From positions 1,054,001 to 1,118,000 of the forward strand of contig LVZA01000001.1 in assembly GCA_023101505.1 (NCBI GenBank): 64,000 nucleotides of DNA. The letters are read 5' to 3'. This stretch comes from Pasteurellaceae bacterium Pebbles2 (GTDB lineage: Bacteria; Pseudomonadota; Gammaproteobacteria; Enterobacterales; Pasteurellaceae). The position numbers were made by a program, and so were the translations under genes. Numbering within the stretch: position 1 is the stretch's first letter; each line of letters begins with the position of its first letter. The notes under the pieces are model-generated. The model saw only the letters and a list, made by a program, of their open reading frames with translations. It did no database searches and was not told the DNA's origin. Of this stretch, positions 17,063 through 27,658 are shown piece by piece.

Positions 17063-18781
17063 TTAGAACATAAAATACCGCTGTGCGAGTGGCACGCTTT
17101 GGGCGGGTTCGCAGGTGATTAACTCACCGTCTACACGCACTTCATAGCGTTCAGGATCAACGCTGATTTCAGGGGTGGCATCATTATGCACTAAATCTTT
17201 CTTGCCAATATTACGGCAATTTTTCACCGCAATTGTGGCTTTTTCGATACCGTAGGCGGTTTTAATGTCCGCTTCAACGGCCGCTTGAGAAACGAAATAG
17301 ACCGCACTTTTGTGGTTAGCTTTGCCGTGCGCACCGAACATTGGGCGATAGAACACAGGTTGCGGCGTTGGGATTGACGCATTTGGGTCGCCCATTTTCG
17401 CAAAGCTGATAAAGCCGTTTTTCATCACAAATTCAGGTTTCACCCCGAAAAACATCGGTTTCCACAATACAATATCCGCCATTTTGCCCACTTCAAGCGA
17501 ACCCACGTGGTCATCGATACCGTGGGCAATGGCTGGGTTAATCGTATATTTGGCGATGTAGCGTTTAATGCGGAAGTTGTCGTTATTTTCTGTGCCGAGT
17601 TGCCCCCGTTGCAGCTTCATTTTGTCTGCCGTTTGCCACGTGCGAGTAACCACTTCCCCCACACGTCCCATCGCTTGTGAGTCGGAACTCATCATTGAGA
17701 ACACGCCCATATCGTGCAGAATATCTTCTGCGGCAATGGTTTCAGGGCGAATACGGCTGTCGGCGAATGCCACATCTTCAGGCACGCGTTTGTCTAAGTG
17801 GTGGCACACCATTAGCATATCCAAATGCTCGTCGATGGTGTTCACGGTGAACGGACGCGTTGGGTTGGTTGACGCTGGAAGCACGTTCGGATACATTGCC
17901 GCTTTGATGATGTCAGGTGCGTGACCGCCACCTGCGCCCTCGGTGTGGAATGTGTGGATTACACGTCCGTCAATCGCTTTCATTGTGTCTTCCAAAAAGC
18001 CACTTTCGTTGAGGGTGTCGGTGTGAATCGCAATTTGCACGTCCATTTCGTCAGCAACGGTTAAGGCAGCGTCAATTACCGCAGGTGTTGCCCCCCAGTC
18101 TTCGTGAATTTTTAAGCCTAACGCCCCAGCTCGCACTTGTTCTCTTAACGGATCAAGGGTTGAGCAGTTGCCTTTGCCAAAGAAACCGATATTTACAGGC
18201 AAGGCTTCGCAGGCTTGGAACATTCGTTCCATATTCCACGCTCCTGAAGTACAAGTGGTGGCGTGCGTGCCGTCCGCTGGGCCTGAACCGCCACCAATCA
18301 TTGTGGTAATACCGTTTTCAATGGCGTGTTGTGCTTGTTGTGGCGCAATCCAGTGAATGTGGGTGTCGATACCGCCAGCGGTGGCAATTAAATGCGCACC
18401 GTTATGTACTTCAGTACTCGCCCCGATAATCATATTTGGGGTAACGTTGTCCATTGTGTCAGGGTTGCCTGCTTGCCCAATGCCGACAATGCGACCATCA
18501 CGAATGCCAATATCTGCCTTAATAATTCCCAGTTTTGCGTCAATAATCATCACATTGGTCAACGCAAAATCCAACACATTCGGGTTATCTCGTGTGGCGG
18601 TGCTAGACTGAGCCATTCCATCACGCACGGATTTTCCGCCCCCAAACTTACATTCATCGCCTTTGGTGAGCAAATCTTGTTCAATGGTTGCCCATAAATG
18701 AGTGTCGCCTAAACGCACTTTATCACCAACAGTCGGGCCGAAAGTTGCCACATATTGGCTACGAGAAAGAGTTAATGCCAT
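17063..18781 (-). CDS. ureC: Urease alpha subunit (nickel-binding catalytic subunit)
   Basis: UreC carries the two-nickel active site that hydrolyses urea to ammonia and carbamate. The 572-residue protein is full length. Nickel ligands and catalytic residues are present in the motifs [27 protein letters not shown] (lysine to be carbamylated), [25 protein letters not shown], the active-site flap [23 protein letters not shown], and [10 protein letters not shown]. It follows ureB by 9 bp. The last 112 bp are duplicated about 1.9 kb downstream. No ureE, ureF, ureG or ureD/H is in the window, so activation would depend on accessory genes elsewhere. Confidence 0.97.
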   Translation of the reverse strand: MALTLSRSQYVATFGPTVGDKVRLGDTHLWATIEQDLLTKGDECKFGGGKSVRDGMAQSSTATRDNPNVLDFALTNVMIIDAKLGIIKADIGIRDGRIVGIGQAGNPDTMDNVTPNMIIGASTEVHNGAHLIATAGGIDTHIHWIAPQQAQHAIENGITTMIGGGSGPADGTHATTCTSGAWNMERMFQACEALPVNIGFFGKGNCSTLDPLREQVRAGALGLKIHEDWGATPAVIDAALTVADEMDVQIAIHTDTLNESGFLEDTMKAIDGRVIHTFHTEGAGGGHAPDIIKAAMYPNVLPASTNPTRPFTVNTIDEHLDMLMVCHHLDKRVPEDVAFADSRIRPETIAAEDILHDMGVFSMMSSDSQAMGRVGEVVTRTWQTADKMKLQRGQLGTENNDNFRIKRYIAKYTINPAIAHGIDDHVGSLEVGKMADIVLWKPMFFGVKPEFVMKNGFISFAKMGDPNASIPTPQPVFYRPMFGAHGKANHKSAVYFVSQAAVEADIKTAYGIEKATIAVKNCRNIGKKDLVHNDATPEISVDPERYEVRVDGELITCEPAQSVPLAQRYFMF

Positions 18782-18790
18782 TGTTTGCCC

Positions 18791-19096
18791 CTATAATTTT
18801 CCGTCAATTTGATTATGAAAACCGTAAATCACACGGTTACCGCCAAAGGCGACCAGTTCTACGGTTTTCGCTTCCCCTGGTTCAAAACGCACCGCATTGC
18901 CAGACGGCACATTTAACCGCATTCCACGAGCCAAACTGCGGTCAAATTCAAGGGCGTGATTGGTTTCAAAAAAGTGATAATGCGAGCCAACCTGAATCGG
19001 GCGATCGCCTTTGTTTACCACATCTAAGGTTACCGTTTGGCGACCGACATTAATCTCTATCTCGCCATCAGCTAATTGATATTCACCTGGAATCAT
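18791..19096 (-). CDS. ureB: Urease beta subunit
   Basis: UreB is a structural subunit of the urease trimer. The 101-residue protein has the family stretches [37 protein letters not shown] and [25 protein letters not shown]. It lies 11 bp after ureA and 9 bp before ureC in one transcript, and its separate state (not fused to UreA) is the usual bacterial layout. Confidence 0.97.
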   Translation of the reverse strand: MIPGEYQLADGEIEINVGRQTVTLDVVNKGDRPIQVGSHYHFFETNHALEFDRSLARGMRLNVPSGNAVRFEPGEAKTVELVAFGGNRVIYGFHNQIDGKL

Positions 19097-19107
19097 TGTT
19101 TGCTCCT

Positions 19108-19410
19108 TTAACGAATTGGGTTATGCACGGTAACGAGTTTTGTACCGTCTGGGAAAGTCGCTTCAATTTGCACCTCGTGCACCATTTCCGCCACGCCCTC
19201 CATTACGTCCGCAACGGAAAGCAATGTCGCCCCATACTGCATTACTTCCGCCACGCGCATTCCATCTCGTGCCGCTTCTTGTAAATGGCTTGAAATATAA
19301 GCAATCGCTTCAGGATAATTGAGCTTCAGCCCACGAGCCTTACGCTTCGCCGCTAGTTCCCCTGCTAAGAAAAGCATTAACTTTTCTTGTTCTCTTGATG
19401 TTAAATGCAT
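19108..19410 (-). CDS. ureA: Urease gamma subunit
   Basis: UreA is the smallest structural subunit. The 100-residue protein starts [27 protein letters not shown] and contains [28 protein letters not shown] and the C-terminal [17 protein letters not shown], all diagnostic of the family. It starts 35 bp after the urea transporter gene, with AGAAGGT as a ribosome site. Confidence 0.97.
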   Translation of the reverse strand: MHLTSREQEKLMLFLAGELAAKRKARGLKLNYPEAIAYISSHLQEAARDGMRVAEVMQYGATLLSVADVMEGVAEMVHEVQIEATFPDGTKLVTVHNPIR

Positions 19411-19445
19411 TTTGTACCTTCTTTGTTAATCATTAAAATTCATTA

Positions 19446-20339
19446 TTACGGATTTAAAATTTTCACTAATTTATTTTTGTCAAATTCAGTTCGGTCTAAG
19501 TGTTTTTTGATCAATAACATAACCCAACTCGCCACAATAAAACCAATGGTGTAAGTTGCTAAGCCTGTTTGAGCAACAGCGAACTGAATTAACGCTGCCA
19601 AAATCGATCCTGCAATGACATAGAAAAATGAGCGTCGTTTAGTGCCAGCAAAAGCGCAAGCAACCAAAATCGGCGAAAAACCATAAATTCCATTAGCCAG
19701 TTGCTCACTTTCAACATTCAGACAATATTGAGCAAATGCCGTACCAATAGCTGATGCCGCTAAACCCCACATTGCCGCAATGGGTGAGCTAATAGCGATT
19801 GCCACAAACAGCAACACGCCTGTAATTAAACTTGAACCAAAATTCACTTCCGCCCACGCATAAAATGGCTCGCTCATAGAGGGCGAAATATGAGCTAAGG
19901 CTGGTGTATTTTGTGTCAAACCAAATAATTCAATTTTTGCTACGCCCCAACAAAATAGCCAGCAACTCAGCACAAAGGGAAAGGTATACGCCACTTTGCC
20001 TCGCTGTATAAATACACGCATTATTAAGGTAGCAACTAGCGAAGCTAACACACCCAGCCCCCAAACTATTGGGTTCATAATTTCCACTTCGCCAAAGGTG
20101 AACATTACACACATCAACGCAAGGCTTGCGTTAAAACCGTATAAACCTTGCTTAATCTCATTTGGTGGGTACTTCAAGAATTGTGCAGTCAACGTGCCAA
20201 TTAATGCCCCGAAAAAACACGCTACTCCTAAGGTCCAATGGCTGAAAAACATTGCAATAACAATGATCAACCCAGATAAACCATTTTCTTGTAAAAAAAT
20301 CTGCCCAATGCCTGTTAATGTTGTTTTGATTAGTTTCAT
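19446..20339 (-). CDS. Urea transporter (UT family)
   Basis: UT-family channels pass urea across the inner membrane. The 297-residue protein is almost entirely hydrophobic, with about ten helices and two internally related halves, seen in the paired motifs LYGFNASLALMCVMF and IYGFSPILVACAFAG and in FFSHWTLGVACFFGALIGTLTAQ against ISSPIAAMWGLAASAIGTAFAQ. It heads the transporter-ureABC operon, an arrangement also described in Actinobacillus pleuropneumoniae (Utp). It supplies substrate to the cytoplasmic urease. Confidence 0.9.
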   Translation of the reverse strand: MKLIKTTLTGIGQIFLQENGLSGLIIVIAMFFSHWTLGVACFFGALIGTLTAQFLKYPPNEIKQGLYGFNASLALMCVMFTFGEVEIMNPIVWGLGVLASLVATLIMRVFIQRGKVAYTFPFVLSCWLFCWGVAKIELFGLTQNTPALAHISPSMSEPFYAWAEVNFGSSLITGVLLFVAIAISSPIAAMWGLAASAIGTAFAQYCLNVESEQLANGIYGFSPILVACAFAGTKRRSFFYVIAGSILAALIQFAVAQTGLATYTIGFIVASWVMLLIKKHLDRTEFDKNKLVKILNP

Positions 20340-20523
20340 TTTACCGCTGCCTTGAATTTGTTACTACATTGTTACATTAGCGGTAAAATCAAGAAATGTT
20401 GAGATAAAATTTATTACATCAAAAGAAAATACAGATAAGATAGATTTAATTTAAAAAATTAACCGTTTAATTAGATTAAATTCAAATTATTCACAAAAAT
20501 CCTAAAATCCCCTTAAACGAACC

Positions 20524-21519
20524 CTAAAGTTCAATAAACCCTAAAGCCGTTTCAACCACTTCAATTCCTGCACCTGGCTTATGGGCGTTTTCGCTGAGAT
20601 GTCTACGCCATTGGCGTGCGCCTTTGCATTGCTGGAATGCCCCTAACATATGGCGCACAATGTGGTTCAAGTAAACCCCTTGACTAAGTTGCTGTTCGAT
20701 ATAAGGCAACATATTATTCACCGCTTCAACTGCGGTGATAATTGGCGCAGTTTTATCAAAGAGTGCTTGGTCAATTTGCCCTAGCAAACTTGGGTTTTGA
20801 TAAGCCTCACGCCCCACCATCACACCATCAACGTGCTGTAAATGTGCGGTAATTTCTTCAACCGTTTTGATACCACCGTTAATGCTGATCCACAAATGCG
20901 GAAAATCACGTTTAAGTTGGTAAACTCGCTGATAATCCAGTGGCGGAATTTCTCGATTTTCCTTTGGACTTAAGCCCGAAAGCCACGCTTTACGTGCGTG
21001 AACAATAAAATCTTGGCAACCTGTCGCACTGACTTTTTCGATGAAATCACACAAAAAATCATAGCTGTCGAGATCATCAATGCCGATGCGAGTTTTCACC
21101 GTAACAGGAATTTTCACCGCACTTTGCATTGCGCTTACGCATTCAGCCACCAAATCCGCCTTCGCCATTAAGCACGCCCCGAACATTCCGTTCTGTACAC
21201 GATCAGAGGGGCAACCCACATTCAAATTAATTTCGGTATAACCACGCTGTTCCGCCAGCTCCGCACAATGCTTAAGTTGCGCAGGATCGCTTCCACCTAA
21301 TTGCAAAGCAACAGGATTTTCAGCCAAATCAAAATCAAGGTGATCATATTTGGCGTGAATAATGGCAGGCGCAGTAACCATTTCGGTATAAAGCAAAGTG
21401 TGTTTGGTGAACTGGCGATGAAAATAACGGCAATGGCGCGTCGTCCAATCTAACATTGGCGCAACGGCAAAACGTCCTGAATAAAAATGTTCCGATGAAA
21501 AGTGCGGTTGATTTTGCAT
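20524..21519 (-). CDS. dusA: tRNA-dihydrouridine(20/20a) synthase
   Basis: DusA reduces uridine 20/20a in the D-loop of tRNAs with FMN and NADPH. The 331-residue protein shows [15 protein letters not shown] near residues 17-31, QLGGSDPA, the catalytic cysteine C103 in INLNVGCPS, the RIGID segment, [24 protein letters not shown], and INGGIK for FMN phosphate binding. The region 20340-20523 between it and the urea transporter contains no gene. Confidence 0.95.
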   Translation of the reverse strand: MQNQPHFSSEHFYSGRFAVAPMLDWTTRHCRYFHRQFTKHTLLYTEMVTAPAIIHAKYDHLDFDLAENPVALQLGGSDPAQLKHCAELAEQRGYTEINLNVGCPSDRVQNGMFGACLMAKADLVAECVSAMQSAVKIPVTVKTRIGIDDLDSYDFLCDFIEKVSATGCQDFIVHARKAWLSGLSPKENREIPPLDYQRVYQLKRDFPHLWISINGGIKTVEEITAHLQHVDGVMVGREAYQNPSLLGQIDQALFDKTAPIITAVEAVNNMLPYIEQQLSQGVYLNHIVRHMLGAFQQCKGARQWRRHLSENAHKPGAGIEVVETALGFIEL

Positions 21520-21534
21520 AAGTTTTTCTTAATG

Positions 21535-22869
21535 TTAAGTTTCTTCTTGTACACGCTGACGAAAACGTCCAGCCGCAAAATGATAGAATGGTTTTGGCAT
21601 AATTTGGCGTGAAATAAAGGTCGCCACAATACCACCGATAAGCAACCAAATCAACACAGGCTGGCTACCCGTCATTTCCATTACCACCACTGCAGCGGTA
21701 ACTGGTGATTGTGTTGCACCTGCCAAAAAAGCTGCCATACAAAGCAAAACGAGTAAGCGTGTATCGACTAAATCTTGGGTGAACGTGGCGATATGTGAAC
21801 CAATGCCAGCCCCGACAGTCAACGCAGGCGTGAAAATCCCCCCTGCAATGCCTGTCCAATAGGTTGCGACGGTAGCGAATAATTTCGCAATGCCTGTGCT
21901 TTCGGGATAAATGGCTTGCCCATCTAATGCCTGCGTAACAACGTGATAGCCTGTGCCATAGGTTTGTCCGTGTGTATATGTGCCAAGTGCAGCAAGGATT
22001 AAACCTAAAATCAACGCAACATAAACAGGGTGGCGACGCACCCAAGCACGACACATTGTTGGTAAAACGCCTGCCACCCCTTTTGCTAATAAACGAGCAA
22101 AAATCCCTGCAAAAATGCCACAAATTGCACCGCACATAATCACCCAAAGCAACATATTTTGTGCTGAGTGTGCCCCTTGATAAAGCGGAAAGTAAGGGTT
22201 ATTCCCCTCAATGGCAACCAAAATAAAACCTGCGGCTAACACGCCCAGCAACACTCGGCGCTCCCAACGCAATAACACGCCACGCCCTAATTCCTCTAAA
22301 GCAAAAATTACACCAGCCAAAGGCGCATTAAATGCTGCAGCCAAACCACCACCCGCACCAGCCGCCATTAATTCATTGGCATTTAACCCACGAAAAGCCA
22401 AACTGTGCTTGCGACACAAATTTCCCCAAGCCAGCATTACTGCCGCCCCCACTTGCACTGACGGCCCTTCACGCCCAACGGAAGCCCCAAATAACATTGC
22501 CAAAAAGGTCAACGGAATTTTCCAAAGGGTTTGCACAAATTGCACTAAATAATTTTTCTTCGCTCCATAAGGCAAACTCATCGCAGCAATCACCTGTGGA
22601 ATGCCACTGCCACCAACATAAGGCGTATATTTCGGCGTAAACCACGCCAAAAATGCCAGCCCCAACGGCAGCACAACCCACACCGCAAGCGGATATTTCG
22701 CCGTCCAATGGGCATTCCATTCCAACCCAAGCTCCGCTAATTTAGCAAAACCAAGCGAAAACAACGCCACCAGCGTAGCGCCAATGAGTAAGCAAATAAA
22801 TTCTAAACTTTTGCGAGAAATCCGCTGCGACTGACGAATTTTTTTATGCAGAAAATAACGAAGATTCAT
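21535..22869 (-). CDS. clcA: CLC-family chloride channel or H+/Cl- exchanger
   Basis: CLC proteins exchange chloride for protons, in E. coli during extreme acid resistance. The 444-residue membrane protein has the three selectivity signatures GSGIPQV, GASVGREGPSVQ (with the gating glutamate in GREGP) and GGIFTPALTVGAG, plus a tyrosine in the YGTGYHV region. It starts 15 bp upstream of dusA on the same strand. I use the clcA symbol for the family; a ClcB-type paralogue is possible. Confidence 0.85.
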   Translation of the reverse strand: MNLRYFLHKKIRQSQRISRKSLEFICLLIGATLVALFSLGFAKLAELGLEWNAHWTAKYPLAVWVVLPLGLAFLAWFTPKYTPYVGGSGIPQVIAAMSLPYGAKKNYLVQFVQTLWKIPLTFLAMLFGASVGREGPSVQVGAAVMLAWGNLCRKHSLAFRGLNANELMAAGAGGGLAAAFNAPLAGVIFALEELGRGVLLRWERRVLLGVLAAGFILVAIEGNNPYFPLYQGAHSAQNMLLWVIMCGAICGIFAGIFARLLAKGVAGVLPTMCRAWVRRHPVYVALILGLILAALGTYTHGQTYGTGYHVVTQALDGQAIYPESTGIAKLFATVATYWTGIAGGIFTPALTVGAGIGSHIATFTQDLVDTRLLVLLCMAAFLAGATQSPVTAAVVVMEMTGSQPVLIWLLIGGIVATFISRQIMPKPFYHFAAGRFRQRVQEET

Positions 22870-22925
22870 ATTATCATCGAAAAAAATAGACTATTTTTAA
22901 TACGATGTATTTTAGCACAAGTGCG

Positions 22926-23717
22926 CTATTTTTCTTCTTTTTTAACTTCGTCCCACAAAATATCCATTTCCACTAAGTTGCTTTGCTCAAAACTTTTCCC
23001 TTGAGCTTTCAATTTTTGCTCCACCGCACGGAAACGGCGTTCAAATTTATGGTTGGCTTGGCGCAAACTTTCTTCGGCATTGCATTTTAAATGTCGGCTT
23101 AAATTAACCGTTGCAAAAAGCAAATCACCCATTTCTTCTTGCACTTTTTGTTGGTCTAAGTGCGGTTGATTTAACTCTTGTTTTACTTCGTCAATTTCTT
23201 CTTCAACCTTACTTAAAACATCATTAAGTTGCGACCAATCAAAGCCGACGTTAGCGCATTTTTTCTGTAATTTTTGCGCACGCAATAACGCAGGAAAAGC
23301 GTTTGGAATGTTATCTAAAATTGAGCTTTCGGCGGCAAGTTCCCCTTTTTCTAGGGCTTTCATTTCATTCCAACGAGAAAGTGCTTCTTGTGCATTTGTA
23401 GCATTTTTATCACCAAAAACGTGTGGGTGGCGGCGCACAATTTTTTCTGCGACTTCGTTGACCACATCGTCAAAAGTGAACTTGCCTTCTTCTGCGGCAA
23501 GCTGGCTTAAAAACACCACTTGGAGCAATAAATCCCCCAATTCTTCACGCAAGTTGGCGACGTCATTTTGCTCAATGGCCTCAACTGTTTCGTAGCTTTC
23601 TTCCAATAAACAAGGGATCATTGAATGATAATTTTGCTTTAAATCCCAAGGGCAGCCACCATTAGGATCTCGTAATTTGGCTATGAGTTGAACAAAATCG
23701 TGAATTTGATAAGACAT
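22926..23717 (-). CDS. mazG: Nucleoside triphosphate pyrophosphohydrolase
   Basis: MazG hydrolyses NTPs and dNTPs to the monophosphates and pyrophosphate. The 263-residue protein has two MazG-fold halves, with the first metal-binding set [22 protein letters not shown] and the second [27 protein letters not shown], and the family opening [14 protein letters not shown]. The ATG at 23717 with AAGGAAG upstream fits better than a start 33 bp further out. It faces uspA across a short divergent region. Confidence 0.94.
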   Translation of the reverse strand: MSYQIHDFVQLIAKLRDPNGGCPWDLKQNYHSMIPCLLEESYETVEAIEQNDVANLREELGDLLLQVVFLSQLAAEEGKFTFDDVVNEVAEKIVRRHPHVFGDKNATNAQEALSRWNEMKALEKGELAAESSILDNIPNAFPALLRAQKLQKKCANVGFDWSQLNDVLSKVEEEIDEVKQELNQPHLDQQKVQEEMGDLLFATVNLSRHLKCNAEESLRQANHKFERRFRAVEQKLKAQGKSFEQSNLVEMDILWDEVKKEEK

Positions 23718-23774
23718 TTTTCTTCCTTTTGAAATATTTTTTTGCATCATAATAAAATTTCAATCTTTTTTCAA

Positions 23775-23796
23775 AAATGTGATCAAGTGCAAGTTT
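23775..23796 (+). promoter_or_regulatory. Possible CRP site upstream of uspA
   Basis: The left half is perfect (AAATGTGATC) but the right half is poor (17 of 22 positions overall). It lies 66 bp before the uspA start. Weak candidate. Confidence 0.35.
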
Positions 23797-23861
23797 TTTT
23801 TACTGCAAGCGTGTTAGCATAAACTCAAATAAAAGCTAGTCCTGAAACCAAGGAGGAAATT

Positions 23862-24287
23862 ATGTATAAACATATTTTAGTTGCTGTCGATCTTTCAGAT
23901 GAAAGCCCTGAATTATTGAAAAAAGCGGTCGGCATTGCTGAACGCCACAACGCAAAATTGTCGATCATTCACGTCGATGTTAATTTCTCCGATCTTTACA
24001 CAGGGCTGATTGATGTGAATATGTCTTCAATGCAAGATCGCATTTCCAGCGAAACTCAGCAAGCCTTGTTGCAATTAGCTGAAAGTGCTGGCTTCCCTGT
24101 AACAGAAAAATTAAGTGGCAGCGGTGATTTAGGGCAAGTCCTTACCGACGCGATTGAGAAATATGAGGTTGATATGCTGGTTACAGGACATCACCACGAC
24201 TTCTGGAGTAAATTGATGTCTTCCACCCGTCAACTAATGAACACGATTAACATTGATATGCTCGTCGTGCCATTAAAAAGTGAATAA
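23862..24287 (+). CDS. uspA: Universal stress protein A
   Basis: The 141-residue cytoplasmic protein follows E. coli Usp[24 protein letters not shown] at the start, [16 protein letters not shown], and the C-terminal [20 protein letters not shown]. It lacks the ATP-binding G-rich tail of UspFG types, as UspA does. An AAGGAGG ribosome site precedes the ATG. Confidence 0.93.
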   Translation: MYKHILVAVDLSDESPELLKKAVGIAERHNAKLSIIHVDVNFSDLYTGLIDVNMSSMQDRISSETQQALLQLAESAGFPVTEKLSGSGDLGQVLTDAIEKYEVDMLVTGHHHDFWSKLMSSTRQLMNTINIDMLVVPLKSE

Positions 24288-24299
24288 TCGCTAAAAAAT

Positions 24300-24345
24300 A
24301 CACCGCACTTTTTCGTGATAAAACATAAAGTGCGGTGTTTTTTTA
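24300..24345. terminator. Bidirectional terminator from an uptake-word pair (uspA/yqgF)
   Basis: Inverted arms carrying ACCGCACTT and AAGTGCGGT with a T-run lie between the convergent uspA and yqgF genes. Confidence 0.75.
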
Positions 24346-24352
24346 TGCAGTT

Positions 24353-24772
24353 TTAACCTAGCCTATTCTCAAACCAACTTTCCAAAATTAAACAAGCGGA
24401 AATGCCGTCAACTTTGCCTTTTTCTAAGGCTCGATAACCGCCACGCTGGAAGATTTCCGCTCGAGCTTCGGTGGTTGTCAAACGTTCATCTTGCAATTCA
24501 ACCGCAATACCAAATCGTCCGTGTAAGCGATTTGCAAACTTACGGGCTCGGGCTGTGAGCGGTTGTTCTGTGCCGTCCATATTCAGCGGCAAGCCCACCA
24601 CTACGCAGTCGGGCTTCCATTCTTTTAGGCATTTTTCAATGTGATCCCAATTAGGAATACCGTCTTGTGCTTTGAATGCAGGTAAGGCTTGCGCTGTGCC
24701 TGTAATGCTTTGTCCGACGGCGCAACCGATACTTTTTGTACCAAAATCAAAGGCGATAACCGTGCTTGCCAT
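24353..24772 (-). CDS. yqgF: Pre-16S rRNA nuclease / Holliday junction resolvase-like YqgF
   Basis: YqgF (RuvX) matures the 5' end of 16S rRNA. The 139-residue protein has the RNase H-like motifs [15 protein letters not shown] near residues 6-20, [16 protein letters not shown], and the [10 protein letters not shown] and [16 protein letters not shown] segments. I start it at the ATG at 24772, which overlaps the yqgE stop (TAATG); a start 6 bp upstream is less likely. It is coupled to yqgE as in E. coli. Confidence 0.93.
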   Translation of the reverse strand: MASTVIAFDFGTKSIGCAVGQSITGTAQALPAFKAQDGIPNWDHIEKCLKEWKPDCVVVGLPLNMDGTEQPLTARARKFANRLHGRFGIAVELQDERLTTTEARAEIFQRGGYRALEKGKVDGISACLILESWFENRLG

Positions 24773-25329
24773 TAACAATACCCTGCCTTTTCTACCAAAT
24801 GATAACTGTTAAAACCCAATAATTTTTGTGCTTCAGCCCAACGTTCTTCATAAGGTAAATCAAAAATAATACGCTCATCGGCAGGCATTACAAGCCACAT
24901 ATTTTCCGTGATTTCTTGCTCTAATTGCCCCGGTGTCCAACTGGCACAGCCTAACCCAACCAAAAATTTCTCGGGTGCATTTGCCGTACCGAATGTATCA
25001 ATCACGTCGGCAGATGTAGTCAACTGCAAATGGTCGCTGACTTTATAACTATGCAAAAATTGCTGTAGCACTGGCGTATGCAAAATAAAACCGCGTTCAA
25101 CGCTCACAGGCCCACCAGCCACCACATAATCCGACGGATAAACTCGCTCACTCGACATCATAAAATTTAACTTCGCCACCATTTCAGCAATACTCAAATC
25201 CGTCGGCTGGTTCAATACCAACCCCATCGTGCCTTTCTCACTATGCTCACAAATAAACACAACGCTACGAAAAAAATAATCGTCATCAATATTCGGCATT
25301 GCGATAAGTAATTGATTTTGTAGATTCAT
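24772..25329 (-). CDS. yqgE: YqgE/AlgH family protein
   Basis: The 185-residue protein matches the UPF0301/AlgH family: [56 protein letters not shown] and [19 protein letters not shown]. Its biochemical role is not known. Its stop overlaps the yqgF start. Confidence 0.93.
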   Translation of the reverse strand: MNLQNQLLIAMPNIDDDYFFRSVVFICEHSEKGTMGLVLNQPTDLSIAEMVAKLNFMMSSERVYPSDYVVAGGPVSVERGFILHTPVLQQFLHSYKVSDHLQLTTSADVIDTFGTANAPEKFLVGLGCASWTPGQLEQEITENMWLVMPADERIIFDLPYEERWAEAQKLLGFNSYHLVEKAGYC

Positions 25330-25359
25330 TTGTAATCCTTGGTTGGGGTTTTCTATATA

Positions 25360-25386
25360 TAAAAACTCCCTATATTATAGGGAGTT
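25360..25386 (-). terminator. Terminator after tkt
   Basis: A 10-bp stem (AACTCCCTAT/ATAGGGAGTT at 25364-25373 and 25377-25386) with a 3-nt loop is followed by a T5 run on the minus strand, downstream of tkt. Confidence 0.8.
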
Positions 25387-25438
25387 AAGTATATTTCAGT
25401 TTGTATTCAAGATCATTACTTATTCTAATATGCTAAAA

Positions 25439-27445
25439 CTAAAGAATTTCTTTCGCTTTAGCCACCACATTTTCAACCGTGAAGCCGAAAAGTTTGAATA
25501 ATTGGTCTGCTGGTGCAGATTCGCCGAAGCTGTTCATACCGACGATGCGACCTTGTGTGCCGACGTATTTGTACCAGAAATCTGCACTTTGTGCTTCAAT
25601 GGCAACACGTTTGGTTACGTTGCTTGGTAATACGCTTTCACGATACGCAGCATCTTGTTTGTCGAATACATTGGTGCTTGGCATTGAAACTACACGTACT
25701 TGTACGCCGTCTGCGGCTAATACGTCAGCGGCTTTCATCGCTAATTCCACTTCCGAACCCGTTGCGATTAAGATTAAATCCGGGCAATCGCCTTTTTCGC
25801 AGCAATGGCGTAACACATAACCACCACGAGCAACATTCGCTAACTGCTCTGCCGTACGTTCTTGTTGTGCCAAGTTTTGACGAGTGAAAATTAATGCACT
25901 CGGGCCGTCTTGACGTTCCACTGCGGCTTTCCACGCGATTGCTGATTCCACTTGGTCAGCAGGTCGCCACGTTTCTAGGTTTGGAATGAAGCGAAGTGAA
26001 GCGGTTTGTTCCACTGGCTGGTGAGTTGGACCATCTTCGCCTAAGCCGATTGAGTCGTGGGTGTAAACGAATAAAGCACGTTGTTTCATTAATGATGCCA
26101 TACGTACTGCATTGTGAGCGTATTCATAGAACATTAAGAATGTTGCACCGTAAGGAATGAAACCGCCGTGTAATGCGATACCGTTCATAATCGCCGACAT
26201 ACCGAATTCACGCACGCCGTAGTTGATGTAGTTGCCGTCCACATTTTCAGTTGCACGAATTGGTTTTGAACCAGACCATAAAGTCAAGTTTGAGCTTGCT
26301 AAGTCTGCTGAACCACCAAGGAATTCAGGCAAGATGTGAGCATAGGCTTCAATGGCATTTTGTGAAGCTTTACGGCTTGCGATTGTCGCTGGATTTGCTT
26401 GTAATTTTTCGATAAACGCTTTGCTTTCTGCTTGCCAGTTTGCCGGTAATTCGCCCGCCATACGACGTTTAAATTCAGCCGCTAATTCAGGGTAGGCTTT
26501 GGCATAAGCAGCAAATTTTTCATTCCAAGAATCTTCCGCTTTCTGACCCGCACTTTTTGCGTCCCATTCTGCGTAGATGTCAGCAGGAATTTCAAATGGC
26601 GCGTATTCCCAATTTAAGGCTTTACGCGTTAATGCGATTTCTTCGTCGCCCAATGGTGCACCGTGGCAATCGTGTGATGCTGATTTGTTTGGTGAACCGT
26701 AACCAATAATGGTTTTGCAGATGATTAAGGTTGGTTTGCTGGTTTCTGCTTGGGCTTTTTTCACCGCTTCAGCGATTTGCGCTGCATCGTGTCCGTCCAC
26801 TGCTGGAATCACTTGCCAGCCATAGGCTTCAAAGCGTTTTTGTGTATCGTCAGAGAACCAACCGCCAACGTGTCCGTCGATAGAAATATCGTTATCGTCA
26901 TAGAAAGCGATTAATTTGCCTAAGCCTAAAGTCCCTGCTAATGAGCAAGCCTCGTGTGAGATCCCTTCCATTAAGCAACCGTCGCCTAAGAACACATAGG
27001 TGTGGTGGTCAACGATGTTGTGTTCGCCACGGTTAAATTGTCCGGCAAGTGTTTTTTCCGCAATCGCCATACCCACCGCATTGGTGATACCTTGACCTAA
27101 TGGACCAGTAGTGGTTTCCACACCAGGTGCGTAGCCATACTCTGGGTGGCCAGGGGTTTTAGAATGCAGTTGACGGAAATTTTTCAAATCGTCGATAGAA
27201 AGATCATAGCCAGTTAAATGCAACAAGCTATAAATTAACATTGAGCCGTGTCCGTTTGAAAGCACAAAACGGTCGCGATCCGCCCATTTTGGATTGGTTG
27301 GGTTATGCTTCAAAAAGCCACGCCACAACACTTCCGCAATGTCCGCCATACCCATTGGCGCACCTGGGTGTCCAGATTTCGCCTTTTGCACTGCGTCCAT
27401 ACTTAAAAAGCGGATTGCATTTGCTAACTGTTTTTGATCTGCCAT
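25439..27445 (-). CDS. tkt: Transketolase
   Basis: Transketolase moves two-carbon units in the pentose phosphate pathway with thiamine diphosphate. The 668-residue protein has [19 protein letters not shown], the ThDP-binding [13 protein letters not shown] to [10 protein letters not shown] stretch, [15 protein letters not shown] and [17 protein letters not shown], and is of normal length. It has a near-perfect CRP site upstream and its own terminator, so it is a single-gene unit. Confidence 0.97.
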   Translation of the reverse strand: MADQKQLANAIRFLSMDAVQKAKSGHPGAPMGMADIAEVLWRGFLKHNPTNPKWADRDRFVLSNGHGSMLIYSLLHLTGYDLSIDDLKNFRQLHSKTPGHPEYGYAPGVETTTGPLGQGITNAVGMAIAEKTLAGQFNRGEHNIVDHHTYVFLGDGCLMEGISHEACSLAGTLGLGKLIAFYDDNDISIDGHVGGWFSDDTQKRFEAYGWQVIPAVDGHDAAQIAEAVKKAQAETSKPTLIICKTIIGYGSPNKSASHDCHGAPLGDEEIALTRKALNWEYAPFEIPADIYAEWDAKSAGQKAEDSWNEKFAAYAKAYPELAAEFKRRMAGELPANWQAESKAFIEKLQANPATIASRKASQNAIEAYAHILPEFLGGSADLASSNLTLWSGSKPIRATENVDGNYINYGVREFGMSAIMNGIALHGGFIPYGATFLMFYEYAHNAVRMASLMKQRALFVYTHDSIGLGEDGPTHQPVEQTASLRFIPNLETWRPADQVESAIAWKAAVERQDGPSALIFTRQNLAQQERTAEQLANVARGGYVLRHCCEKGDCPDLILIATGSEVELAMKAADVLAADGVQVRVVSMPSTNVFDKQDAAYRESVLPSNVTKRVAIEAQSADFWYKYVGTQGRIVGMNSFGESAPADQLFKLFGFTVENVVAKAKEIL

Positions 27446-27553
27446 TTTTTACTCCTAAGTAATGATACTGAATGAATACAAACTGTTTGCCATTCTACCC
27501 GATTTTTATGTTAAAAAGTCAAATTAATTTTATCGTCATTAAAAATAACCATA

Positions 27554-27575
27554 AAATGTGATCAAGATCACATTT
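27554..27575 (-). promoter_or_regulatory. Near-perfect CRP site upstream of tkt
   Basis: Twenty-one of 22 positions match the CRP consensus (TGTGATCAAGATCACA core). The site is about 120 bp before the tkt start and is otherwise in the gap between convergent-ended rlmJ and tkt. Confidence 0.75.
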
Positions 27576-27612
27576 TTATATAATACATTGATAAATAACG
27601 ATTATTTCAAAC

Positions 27613-27656
27613 AAAAAGTGCGGTGAAAAAACTCAACATTTTTACACCGCACTTTT
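27613..27656 (-). terminator. Terminator after rlmJ from an uptake-word pair
   Basis: Arms AAAAGTGCGGTG and CACCGCACTTTT (27614-27625, 27645-27656) lie immediately after the rlmJ stop. Confidence 0.75.
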
Positions 27657-27658
27657 AT

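Noticed and set aside
17568-17924. Open frames opposite ureC, tuf, oadA, hslU and other well-known genes
   Set aside because: They mirror strongly coding sequence on the other strand and lack ribosome sites and family motifs.
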